From the NCBI GenBank assembly GCA_022508305.1, contig JAFLVM010000001.1:251347-315346 (forward strand): a stretch of DNA of 64,000 nt. Direction: 5' to 3'. Origin of the DNA: Clostridiales bacterium (GTDB lineage Bacteria > Bacillota > Clostridia > Christensenellales > CAG-314). Of this stretch, positions 8,177 through 15,722 are shown one piece after another. Below the pieces are notes generated by a model that worked only from the letters and a program-made list of their open reading frames with translations, did no database searches and was not told where the DNA came from. A program made the translations under genes and the position numbers. Position 1 is the first letter of the stretch. Each line of letters opens with the position of its first letter.

Positions 8177-9856
8177 TTATTCCACACTTAGTACGTAGTA
8201 GTATAGAGGTTGACCGCCGTAGTGAAGAATAAACTCGATATCGGGATGCTTTTCTTGCAGTTTTGCGACGAAAGCCTCTGCTTTTTCTTCGGTAATGTCC
8301 TGTCCGTAGTAAAGAGTCACTACTTCCTTTTCCGGCGTCAACATACCTTCGATAAGGGCTGTAGTTACCTTTTCGATATTCTTACCTGAAGTCACAATGC
8401 TACCCTTGTCAAGGCCGATAATGTCGCCTTTCTTGATTGTAAACTTGTCAATGACCGTGTCGCGAACTGCGTAGGTAACTTGACCTGCGTCAATGCCTAC
8501 AAACGCCGTAGTCATGTTTTCAAGGTTCTCGGACAAGCTTGCATCAGGGCTGAAATTAAGTACAGCAGCAAGTCCTTGCGGAATATCTTTGGTTTGAAGT
8601 ACGAAAATATTTCTATTTTGTACCAACGTTCTCGATTGCTCCGCAGACAAAATGATATTTTTGTTGTTGGGCAATATGATAATGTTTTCTGCGTTGATTT
8701 TGCGCGCTGCAGAAGCTATATCTTCAGCAGACGGGTTCATTGTTTGACCGCCTTCAATAACTTGATCAACGAGCAAATCCTTGAAAATTGCCGAAAAACC
8801 GTCGCCTGAGCATACCGCAAGCAATCCAATCGCCTTGCGTTCCGCCTCGTAACGGGCGCGGAGCTGTCTATTCTGCTCCATCATGTTCTCAATCTTGACC
8901 TTGTCCAGTTCACCCAAAGTCAAAGCCTTGGAAAGTGCCTTACCGGGGTTGTTGGTATGTACGTGCACCTTGATGAGAGACAGGTCACCTATACAAATAA
9001 CCGAGTTACCAATCTCGTTGAGATAGTCGCGCAGTTTGTCAATGTCCGTAACGGTAGTACGCTTTTTGATATTGGTAACGAAAAATTCCGTGCAGTAGCC
9101 GAAATCCAGCTCTCCAAGCGACTCGTAGTCAACAAAAAGTTCGCTATCATCTGGGAAAGCTGCGTCAATGGGTTGCGACTTGCCGCTGTCAGGCGTTTCG
9201 TAGCCCTCGGCGCCTGTAATTTCTTGGTCAAGGTAGCCCATGATAAGTCCCTTGAATAGGGTAATAAGTCCAAATCCGCCACTGTCCACTACGCCCGCGC
9301 GCTTCAATACGTCAAGCATATCGGGAGTTTTGGTCAGCGTTTCTTCGCCCTTTTCCAGCACGGCGTTCATCAACTTTTGAATGTCGCCGGTGCGCTTTGC
9401 AGTGTCGATAGCCTCTTCTGCCATGGCGCGAACCACCGTCAAAATCGTGCCTTCCTTGGGCTTACTTACCGCCCTGTAGGCAAGCTCCGCTCCTTCGCGA
9501 AGGCCTTTTGCAAAGGTGCGTGCGTCGCACTCGTCGTTAGTGGCAATTATATTAGAAAAACCTTTGAGAATTTGAGAAAGAATAACGCCGGAATTTCCGC
9601 GAGCGCCACGGAGAGCACCCTTAGAAAGTCTTTCGGCAAGTTCGGACATAGACGTGCTGTTTAGGGCGTTGATTTCCTTTACAGCAGACATCATAGTCAG
9701 TGACATGTTTGTTCCTGTGTCACCGTCGGGAACGGGGAATACGTTGAGCGCGTCTACTTGCGCCTTGTTTACTTCCAGCATTTTGCCGCCGGCGATAAAC
9801 ATACGTTTCATAACGGAAGCCGTTATGTGAGTTTTGATTGAGTGAGCTGCAGCCAT
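8177..9856 (-). CDS. fakA: Fatty acid kinase catalytic subunit FakA-like (YloV, DAK2 domain)
   Basis: A 559-residue cytosolic protein of the YloV/FakA family. The N-terminal DhaL/DAK2 domain carries NVFPVPDGDTGTNM, which binds ATP and Mg2+, then GALRGARGNSGVILSQ and VVDSGGFGL. A middle domain and a C-terminal DegV-like part (LPNNKNI, LYYGQDI) follow. In characterised relatives FakA phosphorylates fatty acids that FakB presents to it, so that exogenous fatty acids enter phospholipid synthesis. No fakB is in the window. It lies 35 bases downstream of the asp23-type gene, the same pairing (yloU-yloV) as in Bacillus, and shares its promoter. Confidence 0.92.
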   Translation of the reverse strand: MAAAHSIKTHITASVMKRMFIAGGKMLEVNKAQVDALNVFPVPDGDTGTNMSLTMMSAVKEINALNSTSMSELAERLSKGALRGARGNSGVILSQILKGFSNIIATNDECDARTFAKGLREGAELAYRAVSKPKEGTILTVVRAMAEEAIDTAKRTGDIQKLMNAVLEKGEETLTKTPDMLDVLKRAGVVDSGGFGLITLFKGLIMGYLDQEITGAEGYETPDSGKSQPIDAAFPDDSELFVDYESLGELDFGYCTEFFVTNIKKRTTVTDIDKLRDYLNEIGNSVICIGDLSLIKVHVHTNNPGKALSKALTLGELDKVKIENMMEQNRQLRARYEAERKAIGLLAVCSGDGFSAIFKDLLVDQVIEGGQTMNPSAEDIASAARKINAENIIILPNNKNIILSAEQSRTLVQNRNIFVLQTKDIPQGLAAVLNFSPDASLSENLENMTTAFVGIDAGQVTYAVRDTVIDKFTIKKGDIIGLDKGSIVTSGKNIEKVTTALIEGMLTPEKEVVTLYYGQDITEEKAEAFVAKLQEKHPDIEFILHYGGQPLYYYVLSVE

Positions 9857-9891
9857 TTATATTATCCTCGTGATTTCGTAAAGTAAGTTAG

Positions 9892-10242
9892 TTACAGTTT
9901 GACGCCGACAACGTGTACGTCGATAGAGTCAACGATCATTCCGGTGAAGCGCTCCAAACCGTATTTTACCGTGTTTTTCAAACTTGACGAAACAGCGGAT
10001 ACGGGAAGTCCATATTTAATTTTTACGTAAAGGTCAACGAAAATTCTGTCGCCTTTTGTCGAAATCCTTACCCCGCGGCTTTTTCCATTGCGTTTGAAAA
10101 GGTCGGTAAAAGAATCGGAGAAACCAAAAGGCACTATTTCCACTACGCCATAGCACTCGATTGCAAGATGTCCTGCAAGAGTAGCGATTACGTCGTCGGA
10201 TACAGTAATAACACCGTATGAATTTCTTGTGCGTAGAGCCAC
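9892..10242 (-). CDS. Asp23/Gls24 family protein (YloU)
   Basis: A 116-residue Asp23/Gls24 (DUF322) protein of the YloU type. Typical features are the N-terminal YGVITVSDDVIATLAGHLAIE and the C-terminal RTGMIVDSIDVHVVGV-like strand pattern (here FTGMIVDSIDVHVVGVKL). Relatives have been linked to envelope stress and membrane-associated functions, but the exact role here is unknown. The start is GTG at 10242, because AAGGAGG lies eight bases upstream; an ATG at 10290 in the same frame has no such site. It is the first gene of an operon with fakA. Confidence 0.9.
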   Translation of the reverse strand: MALRTRNSYGVITVSDDVIATLAGHLAIECYGVVEIVPFGFSDSFTDLFKRNGKSRGVRISTKGDRIFVDLYVKIKYGLPVSAVSSSLKNTVKYGLERFTGMIVDSIDVHVVGVKL

Positions 10243-10271
10243 TTGAATTTCCTCCTTATATAAGTAATAAT

Positions 10272-10300
10272 ATTCTACACTAAAAAACATTATTTCACAA
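10272..10300 (-). promoter_or_regulatory. Promoter of the asp23-fakA operon
   Basis: On the minus strand, TTGTGA (10300-10295), a 17-base spacer and TAGAAT (10277-10272). Confidence 0.65.
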
Positions 10301-10391
10301 GTGTTTCACAGGATTTTTTGCCATATTCAGTACCTAAAATTCATTTTTTTGCTCTAGTTACGACATAATTCAAAAAAATTACGCTATTTGC

Positions 10392-10420
10392 TTGCCAAAT
10401 ATTACCAAAAATGGTATTAT
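10392..10420 (+). promoter_or_regulatory. Promoter of rpmB
   Basis: TTGCCA, a 17-base spacer and TATTAT, about 50 bases before the rpmB ATG and divergent from the asp23-fakA promoter. Confidence 0.7.
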
Positions 10421-10469
10421 TGTTAGGCGTGAAATTTAGCAAAATTATACGACCCACGGAGGTGTAAAT

Positions 10470-10655
10470 ATGTCCAAGGTATGCGCTATATGCGGAAAAG
10501 GCAAGATGTCAGGCAACAAGGTTTCTCACTCTAACAGAAAGACACCCAAGACTTACAGCGCCAATTTGCAAAAGGTAAAAGTGGAAATCAACGGCAAAGA
10601 GTCCACCGAATACGTTTGCACCCGTTGCATCAGAACAGCCAACAAAGAAGCCTAA
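10470..10655 (+). CDS. rpmB: 50S ribosomal protein L28
   Basis: A 61-residue ribosomal protein L28 of the large subunit. It begins MSKVCAICGKGKMSGNKVSH, and the second cysteine pair is in YVCTRCIRT. This is the zinc-binding (four-cysteine) form. An ACGGAGG site precedes the ATG. It is divergent from asp23-fakA and faces the opposite way to the rest of the conserved block, an arrangement I also recall from Bacillus subtilis. A terminator follows directly. Confidence 0.97.
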   Translation: MSKVCAICGKGKMSGNKVSHSNRKTPKTYSANLQKVKVEINGKESTEYVCTRCIRTANKEA

Positions 10656-10668
10656 TAATTAAATTTAC

Positions 10669-10699
10669 AAGCCTCACCACTCGTGAGGCTTATTTTTTT
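10669..10699 (+). terminator. Terminator of rpmB
   Basis: AAGCCTCAC / GTGAGGCTT stem with a five-base loop and a run of seven T. Confidence 0.9.
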
Positions 10700-10782
10700 G
10701 TCCTGTGAAGAACAAATATATCGTACTCGTTTCGTTTTAGTAAATTATAAAACGTTTTAGTTTTGCGTTGTCAAATCCCATC

Positions 10783-10811
10783 TTGCATCTAAATAAAAAG
10801 TATGTTATGAT
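10783..10811 (+). promoter_or_regulatory. Promoter of the PAP2 gene
   Basis: TTGCAT, a 17-base spacer and TATGAT, 27 bases before the start codon. Confidence 0.65.
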
Positions 10812-10838
10812 TAGTTAACAACCAATAAAGGAGAAATT

Positions 10839-11903
10839 ATGCTGAGTTTACTGTCTGCTGCTGTCGGCAACACTTGGTCGCTGCCATTTGAAAATAACTT
10901 TATACTGTGGTTTCAAAGCTTAGGTGGCGAAGGTAGTTTTTTGTACTACTTGATGAACTTCATTTCGATGTTCGGCGAAGAGATGATACTCGTTGCTATC
11001 GTCGGACTAATCTACTGGGGATTTGACAAACACCGTGGTGAAAAAATCGGTTTCATGATGATCTCCACCATCGTGTTTAACCCTATGATAAAGGGGATTG
11101 TAAAGCGTACTCGGCCGTTTGACAGCGGCGTTGGCATAGAAAATTTCCGCGACGTAGACGGTTACTCTTTCCCTTCAGGACACTCGTCAGGCTCTGCTTC
11201 TACGCTTGTTGGTACAGCCGTAGTATACCGCGACAAGAAATACAAATGGCTCATTGCCATTGCAGTAGTCGTTCCCCTACTTGTGGCGCTGTCGAGAACG
11301 TATCTTGGCGCGCACTACCCGACGGACGTTGTTTGCGGCTTGGCTCTGGGTGTTGCCGTAGTATTTTTGGTAAACTTCCTTTACCGCGTCGTACCCAACA
11401 AATACTTTTTGTACGGCGGCATGTTGGTGATTGGACTTGCGGGATTTTTCTACTGCGATGAAAACGACTTCTTTACGGGTTACGGCATACTGATGGGTTT
11501 TGTGCTTGGCATACTGTTTGAAAACAAGGTGGTAAAGTTTGAAAACACGCGGGTTTGGTGGCGAATAATACTGCGCGTTGCTGTGGGCGGCGGACTGTTT
11601 TTCGGTCTGAATGAAGGCTTAAAGTTAATTATGAAACTGGTTTACAGCGGATACGAGAACAACGTTTGGTTTGAACATATATTCCGCGTGTTGAGGTATG
11701 CGGCAGTTTCATTCCTTACAATAGGCGTGTACCCACTACTGTTTGCGCAGACGGAAAAGCTGTGGAAAAAATGGGGTTGGTTGAAAGAGAAACAACCCGA
11801 CGCCCCTGAAATTGAAAAAACGGAGCAAACCGTATCACAGAATGAACAGGGAAATGAACAAATCGAGCCTGTTGAAACAAATCAAATCGAAAATAGCAAA
11901 TAA
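10839..11903 (+). CDS. PAP2-family membrane phosphatase
   Basis: A 354-residue integral membrane phosphatase of the PAP2 (type 2 phosphatidic acid phosphatase) superfamily. The three signature motifs are present: KGIVKRTRPF, the PSGHSSG motif with the catalytic histidine, and SRTYLGAHYPTDV. About seven to eight hydrophobic segments follow one another, and the protein ends in a Gln/Glu-rich cytoplasmic tail of about 40 residues. Likely substrates are undecaprenyl pyrophosphate or phosphatidyl lipids; sequence alone does not decide. AAAGGAG lies seven bases before the ATG. The gene is inserted between rpmB and the spoVM-like gene, which are neighbours in Bacillus, and has its own promoter and terminator. 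Confidence 0.88.
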   Translation: MLSLLSAAVGNTWSLPFENNFILWFQSLGGEGSFLYYLMNFISMFGEEMILVAIVGLIYWGFDKHRGEKIGFMMISTIVFNPMIKGIVKRTRPFDSGVGIENFRDVDGYSFPSGHSSGSASTLVGTAVVYRDKKYKWLIAIAVVVPLLVALSRTYLGAHYPTDVVCGLALGVAVVFLVNFLYRVVPNKYFLYGGMLVIGLAGFFYCDENDFFTGYGILMGFVLGILFENKVVKFENTRVWWRIILRVAVGGGLFFGLNEGLKLIMKLVYSGYENNVWFEHIFRVLRYAAVSFLTIGVYPLLFAQTEKLWKKWGWLKEKQPDAPEIEKTEQTVSQNEQGNEQIEPVETNQIENSK

Positions 11904-11971
11904 TTTATTGAAACCTGTATAAACGTATGTTTACACGATAGTTTCGTAAAAATAATTACGTTTAACTAACA

Positions 11972-12006
11972 AAAACGCTCTTAGCAACTGCCGAGAGCGT
12001 TTTTTG
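11972..12006 (+). terminator. Terminator of the PAP2 gene
   Basis: AAAACGCTCT / AGAGCGTTTT stem with a 12-base loop and a T-run. The A-run on the left may also let it end the oppositely oriented spoVM transcript. Confidence 0.8.
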
Positions 12007-12043
12007 ATACTTTTTACAATTATTTAAATGCTTTCAATTATAT

Positions 12044-12136
12044 TCACTTTTTACCTACAACCGCTTTGCCTAAAATCAATCGCAAGAAATTCCCCAAAAC
12101 AGCAGGCAGCTTGAAGCAATAAATTCTACTTTTCAT
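12044..12136 (-). CDS. spoVM: SpoVM-like sporulation peptide (30 aa)
   Basis: A tiny gene of 30 codons plus stop. The peptide starts MKSRIYCFKLPAVLGNFLRL and ends LGKAVVGKK. It matches the pattern I recall for Bacillus SpoVM, an aromatic residue then x-x-KLPxxLGxxxRxxLG, including the proline known to shape the membrane-bound helix. SpoVM is an amphipathic helix that recognises the convex forespore membrane and anchors SpoIVA for coat and cortex assembly. GGAGAG lies four bases before the ATG. In B. subtilis spoVM lies between thiN/rpe and rpmB, and here it lies between rpe and rpmB on the corresponding strand. Sequence pattern, ribosome site and gene order agree. Confidence 0.85.
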   Translation of the reverse strand: MKSRIYCFKLPAVLGNFLRLILGKAVVGKK

Positions 12137-12207
12137 ACAACTCTCCATATACTTTTGTAACAATATATGCAGAAACCTATTTAAACGTTACAATTTTTGT
12201 TCCTATT

Positions 12208-12822
12208 TTATTCTTCTATTTCTTCCGAAACAATTTTCTTAACCTTCTCGTCCTTTAGAAACATCACTTTGTCGTATTTCGGGGAGTACAGAATCTTTAC
12301 TTTACCGTCGCCGTAATCTTCCACCATTTTTCCATGATAACTACACCCTTTCAAGAAAAGTGAATCAAATGGACTGTTTTCTTTTGCATTACTGAAATAA
12401 ATATGCTTTTCAGTCCTGTATTTTACCTTTACTTTCAATATGTACGGCTGATTGTATTTAGGGTTTAGCAGAATAAATGCCGCTCCGTTGTAAGTGCGCA
12501 TTCGAGCAGATTCACAGTAGACTTTCTCTGTATAGGCAACAATTTCAACAGCGTCTTGACACAACAACTTTATCACGTTATTGTGGCAACGTTCTCTAAT
12601 AATAAAATACCCGCCAAAAGAGCAGAAAAACAGTGGAAACAACGTGACTGCAAGTAAAAGCAATGGCTCCCTTGCTACGATTGTGGCAACAGTAAAAATA
12701 ACGAGACAAAATACGCCAAGCCCTACAAACGCCCACATATATCTGATGAATACGGGTGGGTTGCGCAAACCGTAATCCAGCGTACCAGCTATTCGCTTAT
12801 ATGTGTATTCTTTATTTTCCAT
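12208..12822 (-). CDS. Hypothetical protein with two membrane segments
   Basis: A 204-residue protein I do not recognise. A short N-terminal cytoplasmic stretch (MENKEYTYKRIAGTLDYGLR) is followed by two hydrophobic segments at about residues 29-49 and 55-74. A soluble, probably cytoplasmic, beta-rich domain of about 130 residues comes next, containing YNQPYILKVKVKYRTE and KVKILYSPKYDKVMFLKD, with a charged Lys/Glu tail. The soluble part looks like a small beta-barrel, but no family can be named. It occupies the position of thiN in the Bacillus order and is not a thiamine pyrophosphokinase. No clear ribosome binding site precedes the ATG. Confidence 0.6.
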   Translation of the reverse strand: MENKEYTYKRIAGTLDYGLRNPPVFIRYMWAFVGLGVFCLVIFTVATIVAREPLLLLAVTLFPLFFCSFGGYFIIRERCHNNVIKLLCQDAVEIVAYTEKVYCESARMRTYNGAAFILLNPKYNQPYILKVKVKYRTEKHIYFSNAKENSPFDSLFLKGCSYHGKMVEDYGDGKVKILYSPKYDKVMFLKDEKVKKIVSEEIEE

Positions 12823-12925
12823 TATATTACATTAGATATTTACACTGCTATTTTATCGTTTGCTCCCCGACGCAAAGGGAACTGTCAGCGTCGCACTGAT
12901 TGACAAATTGTAGTGTATCTGATAA

Positions 12926-13567
12926 TTAAATTTTGCGGAGTTCTGCAATGGCGGTACTGCGGTCGGAAACGTTCATGATTGCGCTGCCTGCTACTATTAC
13001 GTCTACGCCTGCATCAATGACCTTCTTGGCAGTATTTTTATTTATTCCACCGTCAACTTCGACCAGTACGTCGGGGAAAAGCTCTTTTGCGCGGCGAATC
13101 TTGTCCACGCTGCTTTCGATGAATGCCTGTCCGCCAAAACCCGGTTCTACCGACATAATCAATATCATGTCGAATAGTCCGCGGTATTGCTCCAACACTT
13201 CCACAGGAGTGTTGGGTTTAATAGATATTCCCGCCTTTTTACCGCAGGCGCGAATGAGCTTGAGACAATCTGCCACCTTGTCCGTTGCCTCGGCGTGAAT
13301 TGTTATGAGATTTGCGCCAGCTTCGGCAAATTGCTCTACGTAACGTTCCGGACGGGCAATCATAAGATGAACGTCCAACGGCAGCACCACGCACTTGCGA
13401 ATACTCTTCACAAGGGGCATACCAAAGGTAATATTGGGCACAAAATTGCCGTCCATTACGTCGCAGTGAATCCAATCGGCGCCGCACTTTTCAAGCGACT
13501 TGCACTCCTGCTCGAGGCGGGCAAAATCTGCAGTAAGTATTGACGGACTTATAAATATTTTTCTCAT
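12926..13567 (-). CDS. rpe: Ribulose-phosphate 3-epimerase
   Basis: Interconverts ribulose 5-phosphate and xylulose 5-phosphate in the pentose phosphate pathway; a cytosolic metal-dependent TIM barrel. It begins MRKIFISPSILTADFARLEQ. Catalytic and metal motifs are visible: WIHCDVMDGNFVPNITFG, LPLDVHLMI, MSVEPGFGGQ, VEVDGGIN and the phosphate-binding VAGSAIM. At 213 residues it is full length. An in-frame codon at 13585 is possible, but 13567 has AAGGG just upstream and matches the family start. It follows a small zinc-ribbon gene whose stop codon lies a few bases before this start. Confidence 0.96.
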   Translation of the reverse strand: MRKIFISPSILTADFARLEQECKSLEKCGADWIHCDVMDGNFVPNITFGMPLVKSIRKCVVLPLDVHLMIARPERYVEQFAEAGANLITIHAEATDKVADCLKLIRACGKKAGISIKPNTPVEVLEQYRGLFDMILIMSVEPGFGGQAFIESSVDKIRRAKELFPDVLVEVDGGINKNTAKKVIDAGVDVIVAGSAIMNVSDRSTAIAELRKI

Positions 13568-13574
13568 ATTTCCC

Positions 13575-13799
13575 TTACCTTCCATATTTTTCCTTTATTT
13601 CCCGTAAATCTTCCTGTCTAAAGAATTCTTCAGTATAACCGCAATCACAACAAATAAACCTATCAGGAATAGCCAATCTGGGAATAAATCCACCTGATTT
13701 GATAACTTTTGTGTAGTAACTGCCATCGGGAAATACTCCATGACCATCCACACTGACAACGTTGCGACTCTTACATTTGGGGCAAACACCAGATTTCAT
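13575..13799 (-). CDS. Small zinc-ribbon protein
   Basis: A 74-residue protein with a likely zinc ribbon: CPKC near the N-terminus (residues 6-9) and CCDCGYTEEFF about 45 residues later. It ends in a charged helix (RQEDLREIKEKYGR). Such small ribbons are common in Firmicutes and may bind nucleic acid or protein partners; no specific function is known to me. AAGGTG lies five bases before the ATG. It lies between rsgA and rpe, eight bases after the former, within the ribosome and translation operon. The codon pattern and position support a real gene despite its size. An overlapping frame at 13595-13789 is less credible. Confidence 0.7.
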   Translation of the reverse strand: MKSGVCPKCKSRNVVSVDGHGVFPDGSYYTKVIKSGGFIPRLAIPDRFICCDCGYTEEFFRQEDLREIKEKYGR

Positions 13800-13807
13800 A
13801 GTACACC

Positions 13808-14683
13808 TTAATATTGATTTTTTTCAAATTCTTTGAGTTCGTTATATTCTTCCAAGTAGCGTTCGTAACGCGCTTTGCAAAGTGAACCCGTTTCTACTGC
13901 CGCTTTTACAGCGCAATCAGGCTCAACGGTGTGCGTACAGGAATTGTACTTGCAATTATGTGACAACTGCACGAAGTCGTCAAGGTACAGCCTCAGTTCG
14001 TCGGAGCGAATACCGTGTAGGTCACACAGCGAAAAGCCGCAAGTGTCCACCAAGTAGCCGTCAAATACCCTGTGCAACGAACTGTGTCGTGTGGTATGTA
14101 CTCCTCTGCCCGACTTTTCCGACAAGCCGCCTGTAGCTCCTTTTGCCTCGGGTAGCAAAGCGTTCAAAATGGAAGTTTTGCCTACTGCCGACTGTCCTGC
14201 AAAGCAAGCGACCTTGCCGCCGACAAAATATTGAGATAGTTGATTGACACTGCTGTCCAAAGCGGACAAACATACTATGTTAGCAAGTCCACTGTAATTT
14301 TGTTTTACTAAATTTACCGTTTCTTGCGATAAATCCATTTTGTTGACAACTATTACAGGCTCAATCTTTTCCTGAAAGCAGTTGATTAGCACCTTGTCGC
14401 ATAGGTATAGGTCGGGTTGAGGCTCACACGCCAACACCACGAAACAAACGTCTACGTTGGCAATTTCGGGGCGGGCAAGTTTGTTTTTGCGCGGAATTAC
14501 CTCTACAACTACACCTTTGCCGCGTTTCAAATCCTCAAACTTAATTTTGTCGCCAACCACTATGTCAAGATCGTTGTAGCGTAGTTTTTTTGGAGCAAAA
14601 CAAGTGAACTTGCAACCGTCCTCACTCAACACTGTGAACACACCGCCAACCGACTTGATTACCAATCCGCTTTTAGTTACCAT
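13808..14683 (-). CDS. rsgA: Ribosome small-subunit-dependent GTPase A
   Basis: A 291-residue circularly permuted GTPase that acts late in 30S subunit maturation. An N-terminal OB fold (about residues 1-70) is followed by the permuted G domain: VVNKMDL (G4), CLSALD (G5), the P-loop AGQSAVGKTSILNAL (G1), the switch TTRH and DTCGF (G3). The C-terminal zinc site is CKYNSCTHTVEPDC. The start overlaps the end of rlmN by 11 bases, with GGAAGG just upstream. In B. subtilis prpC and prkC lie between rlmN and this gene; here they are absent and the two genes overlap. Confidence 0.96.
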   Translation of the reverse strand: MVTKSGLVIKSVGGVFTVLSEDGCKFTCFAPKKLRYNDLDIVVGDKIKFEDLKRGKGVVVEVIPRKNKLARPEIANVDVCFVVLACEPQPDLYLCDKVLINCFQEKIEPVIVVNKMDLSQETVNLVKQNYSGLANIVCLSALDSSVNQLSQYFVGGKVACFAGQSAVGKTSILNALLPEAKGATGGLSEKSGRGVHTTRHSSLHRVFDGYLVDTCGFSLCDLHGIRSDELRLYLDDFVQLSHNCKYNSCTHTVEPDCAVKAAVETGSLCKARYERYLEEYNELKEFEKNQY

Positions 14684-15719
14684 TGTTACCTTCCAAATAG
14701 CGTCTGCGAAGCTGTCCGCACGCGCCCTCTACGTCCTGCCCCATCGTACGACGGCGAGTGGCAGAAACGCCCAATTTGTCCAAATATTGTAAAAACTTCT
14801 TCAAATTGCTCTCGCTTGTGCCCTTTAAGCCTGTTTCTTTGACGGGGTTCAAGGCAATCACGTTGACGTGCACCGACATACAGCGAAGTAGCGAGGCAAG
14901 CTTCAAGGCGTGAGCGTAGCTGTCATTTTGCCTGTCGATTAGCGTGTACTCGATTATTACGCGCCTGCCTGTCTTTTCAAAATAGTAACGGCACGCGTCC
15001 ACTGCTTCCTCTACCGAATAGGCGTTGGTAACGGGCATAATTTGTTTGCGCTCGTCGTTGTCGGCGTTGTGCAAGCTTAACGTAAGATTGAGCGAACAGC
15101 CCATATCTGCCAACTTGCGAATATTGGGTACAATGCCGCAAGTGGACAGTGAAATGTTGCGTTCTGAAATATTAATGCCTTGCGGGTCGGTTACAAGTTG
15201 CAAAAACTTTACTACGTTGTCAAAGTTGTCCAACGGTTCGCCGCTGCCCATAAGTACGATATTCGTTACGTGCCGCTCCTTACCTTCGCCAAGCGCGTTG
15301 ACAGACAGTACTTGCCCCAATATTTCACCTGCGGAGAGATTGCGGGTTAACCCACCCAGAGTGCTCGCGCAAAACTTGCAACCCATACGGCAGCCCACCT
15401 GACTGGACACGCAAAGGGTGTTGCCGTACTTGTATTTCATGAGCACGCCCTCAATGACGTTACCGTCGTGAAGCTCAAAGAGGAATTTTTGAGTTCCGTC
15501 AATGTTCGAAGTGAGCGTTTGAACAATTTTTGCAGACACGGCAACACAGTTTTGCTTCAACTGCTCGCGAAGGTTTTTCGCAATATTAGTCATACCGTCA
15601 AAATCTACGGATTTGGTCAGCCATTCAAAAATCTGCTTGGCAACAAACGGCTTTACGTTGTAGTTAGCCGTCAGATAATCCGTCAATTCGGGCAAAGACA
15701 TGTCTTGCAAAAGTATCAT
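14673..15719 (-). CDS. rlmN: 23S rRNA/tRNA (adenine-C2) methyltransferase RlmN
   Basis: A 348-residue radical SAM methyltransferase that modifies A2503 of 23S rRNA and A37 of some tRNAs. The cluster motif CRMGCKFCAST (CxxxCxxC) and the upstream TLCVSSQVG are present, as are GSGEPLDNFDNV and the C-terminal MGQDVEGACGQLR with the methyl-carrying cysteine. It lies three bases downstream of rsmB, with a GAGGAAG site, and overlaps rsgA. Confidence 0.97.
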   Translation of the reverse strand: MILLQDMSLPELTDYLTANYNVKPFVAKQIFEWLTKSVDFDGMTNIAKNLREQLKQNCVAVSAKIVQTLTSNIDGTQKFLFELHDGNVIEGVLMKYKYGNTLCVSSQVGCRMGCKFCASTLGGLTRNLSAGEILGQVLSVNALGEGKERHVTNIVLMGSGEPLDNFDNVVKFLQLVTDPQGINISERNISLSTCGIVPNIRKLADMGCSLNLTLSLHNADNDERKQIMPVTNAYSVEEAVDACRYYFEKTGRRVIIEYTLIDRQNDSYAHALKLASLLRCMSVHVNVIALNPVKETGLKGTSESNLKKFLQYLDKLGVSATRRRTMGQDVEGACGQLRRRYLEGNNGN

Positions 15720-15722
15720 CTG

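Noticed and set aside
12868..12893. Inverted repeat CGACGC / GCGTCG between the membrane protein and rpe
   Set aside because: Only six pairs with no T-run on either strand; not called as a terminator.
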